Part shown: in pieces, positions 15,591-24,550 of the stretch
Layout: each line of letters opens with the position of its first letter
Numbering within the stretch: the first letter of the stretch is position 1
NCBI GenBank assembly: GCA_947389015.1
Contig: CANDVA010000001.1
Coordinates: 132,142 to 196,141, forward strand
Reading direction: 5' to 3'
DNA: 64,000 nucleotides
Source: an uncultured Clostridia bacterium
Lineage (GTDB): Bacteria > Bacillota > Clostridia > Oscillospirales > Ruminococcaceae
Position numbers and translations under genes: made by a program
Notes under the pieces: generated by a model
The model's input: the letters and a program-made list of their open reading frames with translations, nothing else
The model's database searches: none
Told to the model about the DNA's origin: nothing

Positions 15591-16409
15591 ATGAAAAAGG
15601 CAAAAATTCTTGCAGTACTTGCCGCCGCGGCGACTGCTGCGGCAACCTCGCTGTGCGCGTTCGCGCAGCCGGCGGAAAAGGGAACGGTCTACTTTGCGGC
15701 AGTAAAGTCGACGATCGGGCAGGGCGTTTGCGTCGAGCCCGTGGCAGTACCGTTCTACGAAGGCGAAAGCGGTATCGACGTGGTAAAACGCGCCGCCGAG
15801 GTGACGGTCACGGAGAGCGAATACGGCGACTATATCACCGCGTTCAAGGACACGGACAACGGCGCGGACGTTCCCGAGGAGATCAAGGCGGTATGCCCCG
15901 AAATGACGGGCAGGAGCACCGATGGACAGCTTACGGCGCTCGACTACACTCCCGAAAGCGGTTGGAGCTACTTCCTTAACGGCGAGTACGCGCAGGTCGG
16001 CATAAGCGGCTACGAACCCGCCGACGGCGACGTTCTGGAGTACAGATTTACGGTATACGGCTACGGCGCGGATCTCGGTCAGGACAACTCGAGCTGGGGC
16101 GGCGCAGCGGCTCTCGTGCCCGCGGTCAACGCGACGGAGCTGATAAAGACCGCGGCGCAGGCGGACAAGCCTCTTCCCGAATACACGGCGGCGGTAGAAA
16201 CGCTCGGCAAGTTCGGCGCGGCACAGAGCGAACTTGACGAAACGGCAAACGCGCTTAAAAACGCGCAGAGTGCTCCCGAAGCTCCCGAGACGTCAACTAC
16301 GCCCGAAGCGCCCTCAAATGTAGACACGGGCGTTGAAAGCGTTGCGGCGGTATTCGGTGCGGCAGTACTCGCGACGGGTATGCTGGCGGTTTCCCGCAAG
16401 CGCGGATAA
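15591..16409 (+). CDS. Exported DUF4430 (transcobalamin C-terminal-like) protein with cell-wall anchor-like tail, B12-regulated
   Basis: The start at 15591 is seven bases after GGAGG (a second ATG at 15588 is also possible). Residues 1-25 are a signal peptide ending CAFA. Residues 30-160 match the DUF4430 pattern: a beta-strand pair, GIDVVKRAAE, then GWSYFLNGEYAQVGISGYEP and DGDVLEYRF. DUF4430 is the beta domain that closes over B12 in human transcobalamin and intrinsic factor. A Pro/Thr/Glu-rich linker leads to SNVDTG, a hydrophobic helix and RKRG, which resembles the NPxTG-helix-KKR surface anchors of related Clostridia. Direct cobalamin-riboswitch control makes a surface B12/corrinoid-binding role the best guess. 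No enzyme motif is visible. Confidence 0.85.
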   Translation: MKKAKILAVLAAAATAAATSLCAFAQPAEKGTVYFAAVKSTIGQGVCVEPVAVPFYEGESGIDVVKRAAEVTVTESEYGDYITAFKDTDNGADVPEEIKAVCPEMTGRSTDGQLTALDYTPESGWSYFLNGEYAQVGISGYEPADGDVLEYRFTVYGYGADLGQDNSSWGGAAALVPAVNATELIKTAAQADKPLPEYTAAVETLGKFGAAQSELDETANALKNAQSAPEAPETSTTPEAPSNVDTGVESVAAVFGAAVLATGMLAVSRKRG

Positions 16410-16418
16410 TAGTAACAA

Positions 16419-18047
16419 ATGAAAAAAATGATCAAGGCGGTTTGCATTGCGTTAATTATCGCGGTGCAAACCGTATTCTGCATAACGGCGCATGCCGCCG
16501 ATAACTTTGACAGCGCCGGGATCGTCCGCGAGCTTTTCGCGCTGAATATGAGCGGGCGCGGCGTTGACGCTTTTTATGACGGTCTGCGGCTTGGCAGCGC
16601 CGACTGGACGGTTATCTGCCGCGCTCGGTTGTACGGCGCGGAGAACTCCTCGGAGTTCGTGGAAAGAGCGCTTGATTCGGCGAATGAGCTCATCAATTCC
16701 GACGGCTTTGTAACGCCGACCGAGCTTCAGCGCACGGCGATAGTGCTTGCGGCGTTCGGAGAGTGCTCTCACGAGCTGATCAACGCCGCCGCTTACTGTA
16801 ATATCGACCTTGACAGGCAGGGGCTGAACGCTTGGATATGGGCGCTCACGGCGGCAAATTGCAGCGGTCTCGAGCCCGATAACGACGCGGTTTATACGCG
16901 CTTGCGGCTCGCGGAGGGTATCATCTCGCGGCAGCTCTCCGACGGCGGATTTGCTCTTCGCGGCAGCTCCGCGGACGCGGATATGACCGCCGCCGCAATA
17001 ACCGCGCTTGCTCCTCTCGGAGATGATGAAAATGTCCGAAATGCGTTTGATAAGGCCGTTTCCGCACTATCGGGATTACAGCGGGAGAACGGCGGATTTC
17101 TCTCGCTTGGCAGCGAAACGAGTGAGAGCGCCGCGCAGGCTGTTATCGCGTTCACGGCAGCGGGAATTGACGATGAACGGCTTGACAATGCGGTCGCGGC
17201 GCTGATGAAATTCAGATGTGAGGACGGCGGTTTCGCTCACAATGTTGGAGAAAAACCCAACAAAATGGCGACCGTACAGGCATTGCAGGCGTTTACCGCG
17301 CTGTCTCTCAAGGAGCGCGGCGAGCCGCTGTTCGGAAAGCCGAATGATATCGCGGAGCAGCCCGATACGAGCGAGGTCTCCGAAAGCGTTTCCGTTGGTA
17401 CGTCCGCGGAACGCTCAGAAAATACTTCGGAAATTGAAATAAAGGAAACACCTAAGCCGACCGTTACGGGATTTCATATAAAGCTTACCATCTCGTCGGC
17501 GCTTGTAATTATCGGTATTGTTATGCTGATAGCAGCTGCTGTAAGACGCGGAAAACGCGCCGCTGCGACAGGAATAATACTGCTTATCTTATCGGGAGCG
17601 GTATGGCTTCTGAATATCAAAACGCCCGACGAATATTACGCGGAAACTCCAGAAAACGGGATAACCGTGCGAGTCGGCGCGGAATGTACGAGCGTGCTGG
17701 AACGTCTGGGCGATATCGACGAGAGCGTAAACCCGCTGTCCGTTATACCCGAGGACGGCATAATACTGCCGCTTGACGATATATCGCTCCCCGAGGACGC
17801 GACCGCGTTCGACGCGCTGATCGAGGCGGCGAGGGCAAGCCGTGTGCGCGTTGACTACGTCGGCTCGTCCTACGGCGTCTATGTGTGCGGGATAGGGTTC
17901 GTTTACGAGTTTGGCTTTGGGAGCGAAAGCGGCTGGACGTACCGCATAAACGGCTCCGTTCCGCAGATGTCCGCAGGAGCGTATGAACTTTCGGACGGTG
18001 ATACGGTGGAATTCATATACACCTGCGAATTGGGTTACGCCGACTAA
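16419..18047 (+). CDS. Transcobalamin-like membrane protein: alpha-toroid repeats, membrane hairpin, DUF4430 domain
   Basis: The 542-residue product has a signal peptide (1-26), then prenyltransferase/squalene-cyclase-like helical repeats (about 30-305) with three DGGF/NGGF turns at residues 175-178, 224-227 and 269-272. An acidic linker follows (305-350), two close membrane helices (357-375 and 384-399) and a C-terminal DUF4430 domain (about 455-540, with SGWTYRINGSVPQMSAGAYE). Human intrinsic factor and transcobalamin combine the same two modules, a helical barrel and a beta domain, with B12 between them. The predicted topology puts both modules outside. The gene begins nine bases after the previous stop with no clear ribosome site, suggesting translational coupling under the same riboswitch. 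Corrinoid capture is inferred, not shown. Confidence 0.85.
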   Translation: MKKMIKAVCIALIIAVQTVFCITAHAADNFDSAGIVRELFALNMSGRGVDAFYDGLRLGSADWTVICRARLYGAENSSEFVERALDSANELINSDGFVTPTELQRTAIVLAAFGECSHELINAAAYCNIDLDRQGLNAWIWALTAANCSGLEPDNDAVYTRLRLAEGIISRQLSDGGFALRGSSADADMTAAAITALAPLGDDENVRNAFDKAVSALSGLQRENGGFLSLGSETSESAAQAVIAFTAAGIDDERLDNAVAALMKFRCEDGGFAHNVGEKPNKMATVQALQAFTALSLKERGEPLFGKPNDIAEQPDTSEVSESVSVGTSAERSENTSEIEIKETPKPTVTGFHIKLTISSALVIIGIVMLIAAAVRRGKRAAATGIILLILSGAVWLLNIKTPDEYYAETPENGITVRVGAECTSVLERLGDIDESVNPLSVIPEDGIILPLDDISLPEDATAFDALIEAARASRVRVDYVGSSYGVYVCGIGFVYEFGFGSESGWTYRINGSVPQMSAGAYELSDGDTVEFIYTCELGYAD

Positions 18048-18069
18048 CGGCGCGAAAGGAGAGAATATT

Positions 18070-18243
18070 TTGGCAACGAATTGCGACGAATGTGTGAATT
18101 ACGTATACGACGAGGAATGCGGCTATTACATCTGTCTTGTCAATCTCGACGAGGACGAGATGTACCGCTTTCTGCAAGGCACAAACTACGACTGCCCGTA
18201 TTACGAGCGCGACGACGACTATTTTCTCGCGAAAAAACAATAG
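18070..18243 (+). CDS. Small Cys-rich protein, DUF6472-like
   Basis: A TTG start at 18070, eight bases after AAGGAG, gives a 57-residue protein beginning LATNCDECVNYVYDEECGYY. It has five cysteines (C5, C8, C17, C22, C42) and many acidic residues, matching my memory of the DUF6472 small proteins common in Clostridia. A CxxC with later cysteines suggests a bound metal such as zinc. It lies 22 bases after the transcobalamin-like gene, so it may be read from the same B12-controlled transcript. Function is unknown. Confidence 0.75.
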   Translation: MATNCDECVNYVYDEECGYYICLVNLDEDEMYRFLQGTNYDCPYYERDDDYFLAKKQ

Positions 18244-18376
18244 ACAATTTCGCGGTTTTTGTGTAAGAATTATGCAAGTTAATCACAAAACGGGAAAAAT
18301 AATCGACAGCAGTTGTGCAAAGTCACAAATATTTAACATGATTTTTGTTTTATCTTACAGTAATCGCCGTTTTCTC

Positions 18377-18405
18377 TTGAAATTTTTGCCGAAAAAGTGT
18401 ATAAT
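18377..18405 (+). promoter_or_regulatory. Promoter of glgP
   Basis: TTGAAA (18377-18382), 17 bases, TATAAT (18400-18405), about 50 bases before glgP. Confidence 0.8.
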
Positions 18406-18455
18406 ACTAAGTGTATTGTTATGAAAAGATGCCATAGAAAGGGGTATAAATATTT

Positions 18456-20852
18456 ATGAAATCACCGTTATCCAAGGAAGAGCTGCTCAAACAGCTTAAA
18501 GCTATTCTGGAGTACGACTACCGTACAAACGCGAAAGAGGCTTCGGTCACTCAGATCTACCGCGCATTATCCACTATCGTGGTAAACCATATGAAAGAAA
18601 AGCGCCACGATTTTATGCACGACTGCAACTCCAAGGGCAGAAAGCAGGTCTACTACCTGTCGATGGAGTTCCTTATGGGGCGTTCGCTCAAGACCTCGCT
18701 GTATAACCTCGGCATGCAGGACGAAGCGGAAAAAGCTCTTGAGGAGCTTGGAATAAAGATCGACAGGGTATACGACGAAGAGCCCGACGCGGGTCTCGGA
18801 AACGGCGGTCTGGGTCGTCTGGCGGCTTGCTATATGGACGGTCTTGCGACCTGTGATTACCCCGCGACGGGTTATTCTATCCGCTACGAGTACGGCATCT
18901 TCAAGCAGAAGATAATCGACGGCTGGCAGACCGAGTTCCCCGACAACTGGCTTCCCGGCGGCGGCGCGTGGCTCGTGCCCGTTCCCGATCAGGCGGTCGA
19001 GGTTCGCTTTGACGGTCAGATACAGGAGAAGTGGGACGAAAACTATCACAGTCTTGAATATGTTAACTACAACAGCGTAAGCGCCGTTCCGTATGATATG
19101 TACGTTTCGGGCTACGACAGCAAGGGCGTTTCCAAGCTCCGTCTGTGGAGCGCAGAGAGTATGTCTTTTGACATGGCGTCGTTCAACACGGGCGACTACG
19201 CGAGCGCACTCGGCGCGAACAATATAGCGCACTCCATTTCCAAGGTGCTCTACCCCAACGACAATCACGCGGAGGGCAAGGCGCTCCGTCTCAGGCAGCA
19301 GTACTTTATGTGCGCGGCTTCGATAGGCGATATTGTAATGCGCCATATGAAGGTTTACGGCAGTCTCGACAACTTCCACGAGAAGGTGGCTATCCATATC
19401 AACGATACTCACCCCACGCTCGCTATTCCAGAGCTTATGAGAATACTGCTTGACGAGTGCGGCTACGGCTGGGATAAGGCATGGCATATCGTTATGAATA
19501 CGTTCGCGTATACAAACCACACAGTTATGGCCGAGGCGCTTGAAAAGTGGGATCAGAGTCTGGTTGAGAGGATCCTTCCGAGAATTTATCAGCTCATATG
19601 CGAGATCAACCGCCGCTACTGCGAGGACATCAGAAACAGAACGGGCGACGAGGACAAGGTCGCTAAGATGTCTATTGTTCAGGACGGCAAAATTCACATG
19701 GCTAACCTCTGCGTCGCGGCTTCGCACAGCGTAAACGGCGTGTCCAAACTGCACTCGCAGATCATAAAGGACGACGTTTTCCGTCTCCAGTACCTCGACA
19801 AGCCCCACCAGTTCAAGAATGTCACCAACGGTATCGCGTACCGCCGCTGGCTGCTTCAGAGCAACAAGGGTCTTACCGACCTGCTCACCGAGTGTATAGG
19901 CGACGGCTTCAAGAAAGACGCTTCGGAGCTTATCAAGTTCCAGGTTTTCGCGAACGACAAGTCCGTTCTCGAGAAATTGGGCAAGATCAAACGCGAGAAC
20001 AAGGAGCGCTTTGCGCAGTTCGTTGAGAGGTCGGCGGGCGTTAAGCTCAATCTCGACAGCATTTTTGACGTTCAGGTAAAACGCCTTCACGAGTACAAGC
20101 GTCAGCAGCTGAACGCTATGAACATTCTCGCGGACTACAACTACCTTAAGCAGAACCCGAACGCTCCGTTCGTTCCGAAAACCTATATCTTCGCATCCAA
20201 GGCGGCGCCGGGCTACTATATCGCGAAGCAGATCATCAAGATGATCTGGTGTATCGGCGAAGAGATCAAGCACGATCCCGTTCTCCGCGAAAAGCTCTCG
20301 GTAGTATTCCTTGAGGATTACCGCGTCACACTCTCCGAAATTCTTATGCCCGCCGCCGAGGTATCCGAACAGATATCGCTCGCGGGTACAGAAGCTTCGG
20401 GTACGGGCAATATGAAGCTTATGCTGAATGGCGCGCTCACCCTCGGAACCTACGACGGCGCTAACGTTGAGATTCACGAGGCGGTCGGCACGGACAACAT
20501 CTTCATCTTCGGCATGAGAACTCCCGAGGTGAACGACCTCCGCATGAGGGGCTACAATCCGCAGTCCTTTATCGACCAGAGCCCGATCTTGCAGAACGTT
20601 ATGCAGAGAATGTACAACGGCATAAACGGCGCGACGTTCAACGAGCTTGCGGACTCTATCAAGAACAAGGACTTCTATATGGCTCTCGCGGACTTTGACA
20701 GCTACCGCGGCACTCAGGACTATATCAGCCAGGTATACAAGGATCAGCTTGACTGGAACAAGAAGTCGCTGATGAATATCGCAGGCGCGGGACGTTTCTC
20801 CGCTGATAGGGCGGTTCAGGATTACGCGCGTGATATCTGGAATTTAAAATAA
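18456..20852 (+). CDS. glgP: Glycogen/starch/alpha-glucan phosphorylase
   Basis: This 798-residue GT35 enzyme is full length. It contains the glycogen-binding/active-site stretch DEEPDAGLGNGGLGRLAACY type region near residue 110, IHINDTHPTLAIPELMR near 310, and the PLP-lysine motif EASGTGNMKLMLNGALTLG near residue 650. It releases glucose-1-phosphate from alpha-1,4-glucan. It heads an operon with the GH13 enzyme and the HIT protein: phosphorolysis of long chains plus hydrolysis of the remaining maltodextrins. The ATG follows AAAGGGG. Confidence 0.97.
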   Translation: MKSPLSKEELLKQLKAILEYDYRTNAKEASVTQIYRALSTIVVNHMKEKRHDFMHDCNSKGRKQVYYLSMEFLMGRSLKTSLYNLGMQDEAEKALEELGIKIDRVYDEEPDAGLGNGGLGRLAACYMDGLATCDYPATGYSIRYEYGIFKQKIIDGWQTEFPDNWLPGGGAWLVPVPDQAVEVRFDGQIQEKWDENYHSLEYVNYNSVSAVPYDMYVSGYDSKGVSKLRLWSAESMSFDMASFNTGDYASALGANNIAHSISKVLYPNDNHAEGKALRLRQQYFMCAASIGDIVMRHMKVYGSLDNFHEKVAIHINDTHPTLAIPELMRILLDECGYGWDKAWHIVMNTFAYTNHTVMAEALEKWDQSLVERILPRIYQLICEINRRYCEDIRNRTGDEDKVAKMSIVQDGKIHMANLCVAASHSVNGVSKLHSQIIKDDVFRLQYLDKPHQFKNVTNGIAYRRWLLQSNKGLTDLLTECIGDGFKKDASELIKFQVFANDKSVLEKLGKIKRENKERFAQFVERSAGVKLNLDSIFDVQVKRLHEYKRQQLNAMNILADYNYLKQNPNAPFVPKTYIFASKAAPGYYIAKQIIKMIWCIGEEIKHDPVLREKLSVVFLEDYRVTLSEILMPAAEVSEQISLAGTEASGTGNMKLMLNGALTLGTYDGANVEIHEAVGTDNIFIFGMRTPEVNDLRMRGYNPQSFIDQSPILQNVMQRMYNGINGATFNELADSIKNKDFYMALADFDSYRGTQDYISQVYKDQLDWNKKSLMNIAGAGRFSADRAVQDYARDIWNLK

Positions 20853-20868
20853 TTAAAATAACTCGGCA

Positions 20869-20900
20869 TTCCGTCGGCACATACTGTTATGCCGACGGAA
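20869..20900 (+). other. Perfect 11-bp intercistronic hairpin between glgP and GH13 gene
   Basis: TTCCGTCGGCA (20869-20879) pairs perfectly with TGCCGACGGAA (20890-20900), loop of 10. The following ACGCTGTTTT is not a proper U-run, so it may be a leaky terminator or an mRNA-stabilising or processing stem that sets the ratio of GlgP to the downstream proteins. Confidence 0.6.
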
Positions 20901-20927
20901 ACGCTGTTTTAACGGGGAGAATTATAA

Positions 20928-22814
20928 ATGAGTATGCCTATTTTCGATTGCTTTGACACGCAGTATAAGCACCCATTCGGGGCGCTGCGGCGCGGTCAGC
21001 CGTCTATGTATAACGTCCGTATCCCGAAAAATATGCAGATCTCGGGGCTTACGCTGGTAATGTTCCGCCCGGGCTACAAGGAGCGTTTTATCGAGCTGGA
21101 ATTACAGGACGAGAGTGGTGAGGACAACATATATTCCTGTGTGTTTACACCGAATAACGTGGGGGTGCATCAGTACTACTTCACCTGTATACTCGACGGG
21201 CGGCGGCGTTATATCAAGCGGTGCGGCGCGAACATCGGCGTGTTTGAGGGCGAGGAGCTGTTTCAGCTTACCGTATTTGACGAGAACCTGTACACTCCCG
21301 CGTTCGTCCGCGGCGGAATAATGTATCAGATATTCCCCGACCGTTTCGCGAAGAGCGGAGAAATCCACGAGAACGTGCCCACGGACAGGATAATGCGCGA
21401 CGACTGGTACGGCACTCCGTACTACCGTCCCGACGAAAAGGGTATAGTCCGCAACAACGATTATTTTGGCGGCGATCTGCGCGGAATTATAGAAAAGCTG
21501 CCGTATATCAAGGACTTGGGCGTTACCATAATTTACCTTAACCCTATCTTTGAGTCGCACGAAAACCACCGCTACAACACCGCGAATTACGAGAAGATCG
21601 ATCCGCTGCTGGGTACCGAGGATGATTTTGCCGAGCTTTGCGACAAGGCTCACGAAATGGGTATCGACATCATTCTGGACGGCGTTTTCTCGCATACGGG
21701 CGCGGACTCGATATACTTCAACAAGTTCGGACGCTACGGCGACAACACGGGCGCGTACCGAGACAGAAACAGCCCCTATTTCCCATGGTACTCGTTTATC
21801 GGCTATCCCGATCGTTACGACAGCTGGTGGGGCATTACCACTCTGCCGAACGTCGACGAGAACAATCCCGCGTATACCGAATATATCTGCGGCGACGGCG
21901 GTATTTTGCAGAAGTGGATAAAGCTGGGCGCGCGCGGCTGGCGATTGGACGTTGCCGACGAGCTCCCCGACGACTTCCTTGACAATCTCAACAAGGCGGT
22001 CAAGAAAATGGGCGACGACAAGATAATCTACGGCGAGGTATGGGAGGACGCGTCCAACAAGGAGAGTTACGGCGTCCGCCGCCGCTATCTTATCGGCGGA
22101 CAGCTCGACAGCGTTATGAACTACCCGTTTAAGGAGGCTATCCTCAACTACGTCAAGTACGCGGACGCTAAGACGTTCACCGACAGTATTCTGACTATTC
22201 TCGACCACTACCCCAAGCCCGCCATCGATATGCTGATGAACTTTCTGTCAACTCACGACACCGAGCGCGCTTTGACGCGTCTCGGCGGAGAGGAGGTAGG
22301 CTGGCACGACAAGGACTGGCAGTGCGAGCGCTACCTTAATGGACCGCAGTATCTGTACGGAATCTCACTGTTGAAATGCGCTATGGTCTTACAGTTCTTT
22401 CTGCCCGGAATACCGTCCGTGTACTACGGCGACGAGGCGGGAATGGAGGGCTACCGCGATCCGTTCAACCGACGCTGCTATCCGTGGGGACAGGAAAATC
22501 AGGAGCTTATCGAGTTTACCAAGCAGCTTTCCAAGGTGCGCAAGGGAACACGCGCATTTGAGCAGGGCGAGCTGCGGTTTATCCATGTGGATGATAACGT
22601 CTGCGTATTCTCACGCTCGGATAAGATAACTCGTCACGCGGCGATAATCTACCTCAATAAGTCCACAAAGGGCAGAACCTTCGAGATAAAGAACGAGCAG
22701 ACCGATATGTTCTACGATTTCGTTCCCGCGTTCGACCGCTACAACAAGGGCATACGCGACAACAAGATAACTGTCGCGCCTTTTGACTACGCGGTGGTTT
22801 ACTGTAAGGTATAA
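20928..22814 (+). CDS. GH13 alpha-amylase-family enzyme (neopullulanase/maltodextrin-hydrolase-like)
   Basis: This 628-residue intracellular protein (no signal peptide) has an N-terminal beta-rich domain (about 1-125), then the catalytic barrel starting RGGIMYQIFPDRFAKSGE, which is typical of the neopullulanase/cyclomaltodextrinase group. Conserved GH13 regions are visible: DGVFSHTG (region I), GWRLDVADELP with the Asp nucleophile (II), IIYGEVWEDA with the acid/base Glu (III), and LSTHDTERA (IV). It would trim maltodextrins left by GlgP. The start ATG at 20928 follows GGGGAG. The exact specificity (alpha-1,4 versus alpha-1,6) cannot be fixed by eye. Confidence 0.93.
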   Translation: MSMPIFDCFDTQYKHPFGALRRGQPSMYNVRIPKNMQISGLTLVMFRPGYKERFIELELQDESGEDNIYSCVFTPNNVGVHQYYFTCILDGRRRYIKRCGANIGVFEGEELFQLTVFDENLYTPAFVRGGIMYQIFPDRFAKSGEIHENVPTDRIMRDDWYGTPYYRPDEKGIVRNNDYFGGDLRGIIEKLPYIKDLGVTIIYLNPIFESHENHRYNTANYEKIDPLLGTEDDFAELCDKAHEMGIDIILDGVFSHTGADSIYFNKFGRYGDNTGAYRDRNSPYFPWYSFIGYPDRYDSWWGITTLPNVDENNPAYTEYICGDGGILQKWIKLGARGWRLDVADELPDDFLDNLNKAVKKMGDDKIIYGEVWEDASNKESYGVRRRYLIGGQLDSVMNYPFKEAILNYVKYADAKTFTDSILTILDHYPKPAIDMLMNFLSTHDTERALTRLGGEEVGWHDKDWQCERYLNGPQYLYGISLLKCAMVLQFFLPGIPSVYYGDEAGMEGYRDPFNRRCYPWGQENQELIEFTKQLSKVRKGTRAFEQGELRFIHVDDNVCVFSRSDKITRHAAIIYLNKSTKGRTFEIKNEQTDMFYDFVPAFDRYNKGIRDNKITVAPFDYAVVYCKV

Positions 22815-22826
22815 GGAGAGGTTTTA

Positions 22827-23285
22827 ATGTGTCTCGTCTGCGACAGAATTGAAATGATAAAGAACGGCGAAAATCCGTATTTTGTAAGAGAACTTGAAAC
22901 GGGATATGTCGTTATCGGCGATCATCAGCACTTCAAGGGCTTTACGCTGTTTCTCTGCAAGCGGCACGAAACGGAGCTTTTTCACCTTGACAAGGAGTTC
23001 AAGATGAAGTTCCTCGAGGAGATGTCGATAGTCGCCGAGGCTGCCGCAAAGGCGTTCGGCGCGGAGAAAATGAATTACGAGCTGCTGGGAATGGGGGACG
23101 CTCATCTTCACTGGCACTTATATCCTCGCAGAACGGGCGATATCGGAGAGTACGGAAACCACGGAAAGGGTCCCGTCTGGTGGCTGCCCATGAACGAAAT
23201 GTACGACGACGCCACGTGTCCCTCCGCAGAGGAGCTTGCGGAGATGAAAAAACGGCTCGCTGCCGAGCTTGACAAGCTATTATAA
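22827..23285 (+). CDS. HIT-family protein
   Basis: The 152-residue product has the histidine-triad motif HLHWHLYP near residue 92 and begins MCLVCDRIEMIKNGENPYFV, whose CxxC can bind zinc as in many HIT proteins. HIT proteins hydrolyse or transfer nucleotidyl groups on compounds such as dinucleoside polyphosphates. It lies 12 bases after the GH13 gene with an AAGGAGAGG ribosome site, so it is the last gene of the glycogen-use operon. A galactose-1-phosphate-uridylyltransferase-like role would suit the context but is only a guess. Confidence 0.88.
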   Translation: MCLVCDRIEMIKNGENPYFVRELETGYVVIGDHQHFKGFTLFLCKRHETELFHLDKEFKMKFLEEMSIVAEAAAKAFGAEKMNYELLGMGDAHLHWHLYPRRTGDIGEYGNHGKGPVWWLPMNEMYDDATCPSAEELAEMKKRLAAELDKLL

Positions 23286-23290
23286 TAATT

Positions 23291-23319
23291 AAAGCGCCTG
23301 CTGCGGCAGGCGCTTTTTT
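23291..23319 (+). terminator. Intrinsic terminator of the glgP operon
   Basis: AAGCGCCTGC pairs with GCAGGCGCTT across a short loop, followed by T6. It lies between convergent genes. Confidence 0.9.
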
Positions 23320-23330
23320 ATGCAACCGTA

Positions 23331-24443
23331 TCAGTAATCATCACTGTCTCTTTCCGCTCTTTTCTTTTTGATAAAGCGGACGATCCCTACGGCAGCAAGC
23401 AGTATCAGCAGCAAATGCCAAAGCTCAAATTGATAGCCCTGCTTGTGATACGCCTTTATGCTGAGCGTGCGCAGCTCCTCGGGAAGGTACTTCATTTCCT
23501 CATTGCCGTATTTATAGGTCTCCATATCGGACGAGAGATATCCGCTGTACGGGAAATATGTGGAAAAGCCGTCCTGCGCGTTCGCCGCCACATTATCAAG
23601 AACATACGGGTGATGTTTCTTGATATCCTCCTCGGGGAAACCGTCGCAGAATGTAATGTCGACCAGATAGCTCGCGCCGTCCAGCGTAACGATATTCCAC
23701 GCGTGACTCTCGTTGACCGTGCCCGTCACATAATGGCACTCTATCCCTCCCAGTCCGCAAAGATACTGAAACGCGTGGGCGTATCCAGCACAGACGACGT
23801 TTGTGGAGGGGTCGTTGTCAAACACATATACAAGCTCCCAAGGGTCTATATTTTTCTGAAAATAATTTTTGTGGTCGGCTGCCGCGGCTTTATTGTAGAC
23901 ATTCAGGGCGCATATTTCGTCCGCGTAGCCGATAATTTTTTCATAGGCACTTTTCCTTTTGTACTTGTCGGCAATAGTTTTAGCGTTTGCGAGAGCCAAT
24001 TTTACGTCGTTAAGTCGCGAGGGGTCTATGCGGTTTTCGTCGCCCTGCTTCTGATATGCGGGGGAGATACCGTATATTATTCCGCACCTTGTCGTGCTGT
24101 ATACGAGATATCCGCTGCTGTCCGCCCAGAAGAAATACTCGGGAGTGTAGTTCCGAATGAAAAACATAACCTTTTCGACCGCGTCCTCGTACTTTTTCTT
24201 GCTCGGGAACGGCGTCGGCATATCTATGTAAAACGTCTCGGCGCTCTGTCTGCCCTCGGCTATCGCGGTAACATTTTGCAGCACTCGGCGGTACAGCTCC
24301 GTTTCTTGTCCGTCAAGGTACTTCTCGGGCAGCGCCGAGATCGTTATCGTCTCCGCGCTTTCGGCTGCGGTGAAGCTCGTTGTGAGGCGGGATACGGTTA
24401 CAAGCGCGGAAATAAATACCGCGAGAAATTTTATAAACTTCAT
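23331..24443 (-). CDS. Exported transglutaminase-like cysteine protease-fold protein with C-terminal membrane anchor
   Basis: The 370-residue protein has an N-terminal signal segment (1-25) and a C-terminal membrane helix (about 345-360) followed by RFIKKKRAERDSD, so most of it is held outside the cell. The transglutaminase-like core (about 185-275) shows the triad: Cys in NVVCAGYAHAF, His in ESHAWNIV and Asp in YLVDITFCD. In bacteria such domains are usually peptidases or amidases of surface proteins or peptidoglycan. It has its own consensus promoter and an AAGGAG site. The substrate is unknown. Confidence 0.85.
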   Translation of the reverse strand: MKFIKFLAVFISALVTVSRLTTSFTAAESAETITISALPEKYLDGQETELYRRVLQNVTAIAEGRQSAETFYIDMPTPFPSKKKYEDAVEKVMFFIRNYTPEYFFWADSSGYLVYSTTRCGIIYGISPAYQKQGDENRIDPSRLNDVKLALANAKTIADKYKRKSAYEKIIGYADEICALNVYNKAAAADHKNYFQKNIDPWELVYVFDNDPSTNVVCAGYAHAFQYLCGLGGIECHYVTGTVNESHAWNIVTLDGASYLVDITFCDGFPEEDIKKHHPYVLDNVAANAQDGFSTYFPYSGYLSSDMETYKYGNEEMKYLPEELRTLSIKAYHKQGYQFELWHLLLILLAAVGIVRFIKKKRAERDSDDY

Positions 24444-24484
24444 TGCCGCTCCTTTATACAGTTTTTCGATTGCGGTTTGTTAAT

Positions 24485-24513
24485 ATTTTACACTATTTTT
24501 TTAACGATGTCAA
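24485..24513 (-). promoter_or_regulatory. Promoter of the transglutaminase-like gene
   Basis: On the minus strand TTGACA (24508-24513), 17 bases, TAAAAT (24485-24490), 42 bases before the ATG. The candidate small-RNA terminator ends immediately upstream. Confidence 0.8.
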
Positions 24514-24514
24514 T

Positions 24515-24550
24515 AGAAAAAGCCCGAAAGCTCCTGCCTTCGGGTTTTTT
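24515..24550 (-). terminator. Intrinsic terminator of the candidate small RNA
   Basis: CCCGAA (24523-24528) pairs with TTCGGG (24539-24544); A-run and T-run flanks extend the stem, and on the minus strand a U-rich tail follows. It has no protein gene upstream on either strand to terminate, other than the candidate RNA read from 24715. Confidence 0.75.

Noticed and set aside
18567-20477. 636-codon minus-strand frame opposite glgP
   Set aside because: It is an antisense mirror of a strongly coding gene with high codon bias; it has no ribosome site and no domain.
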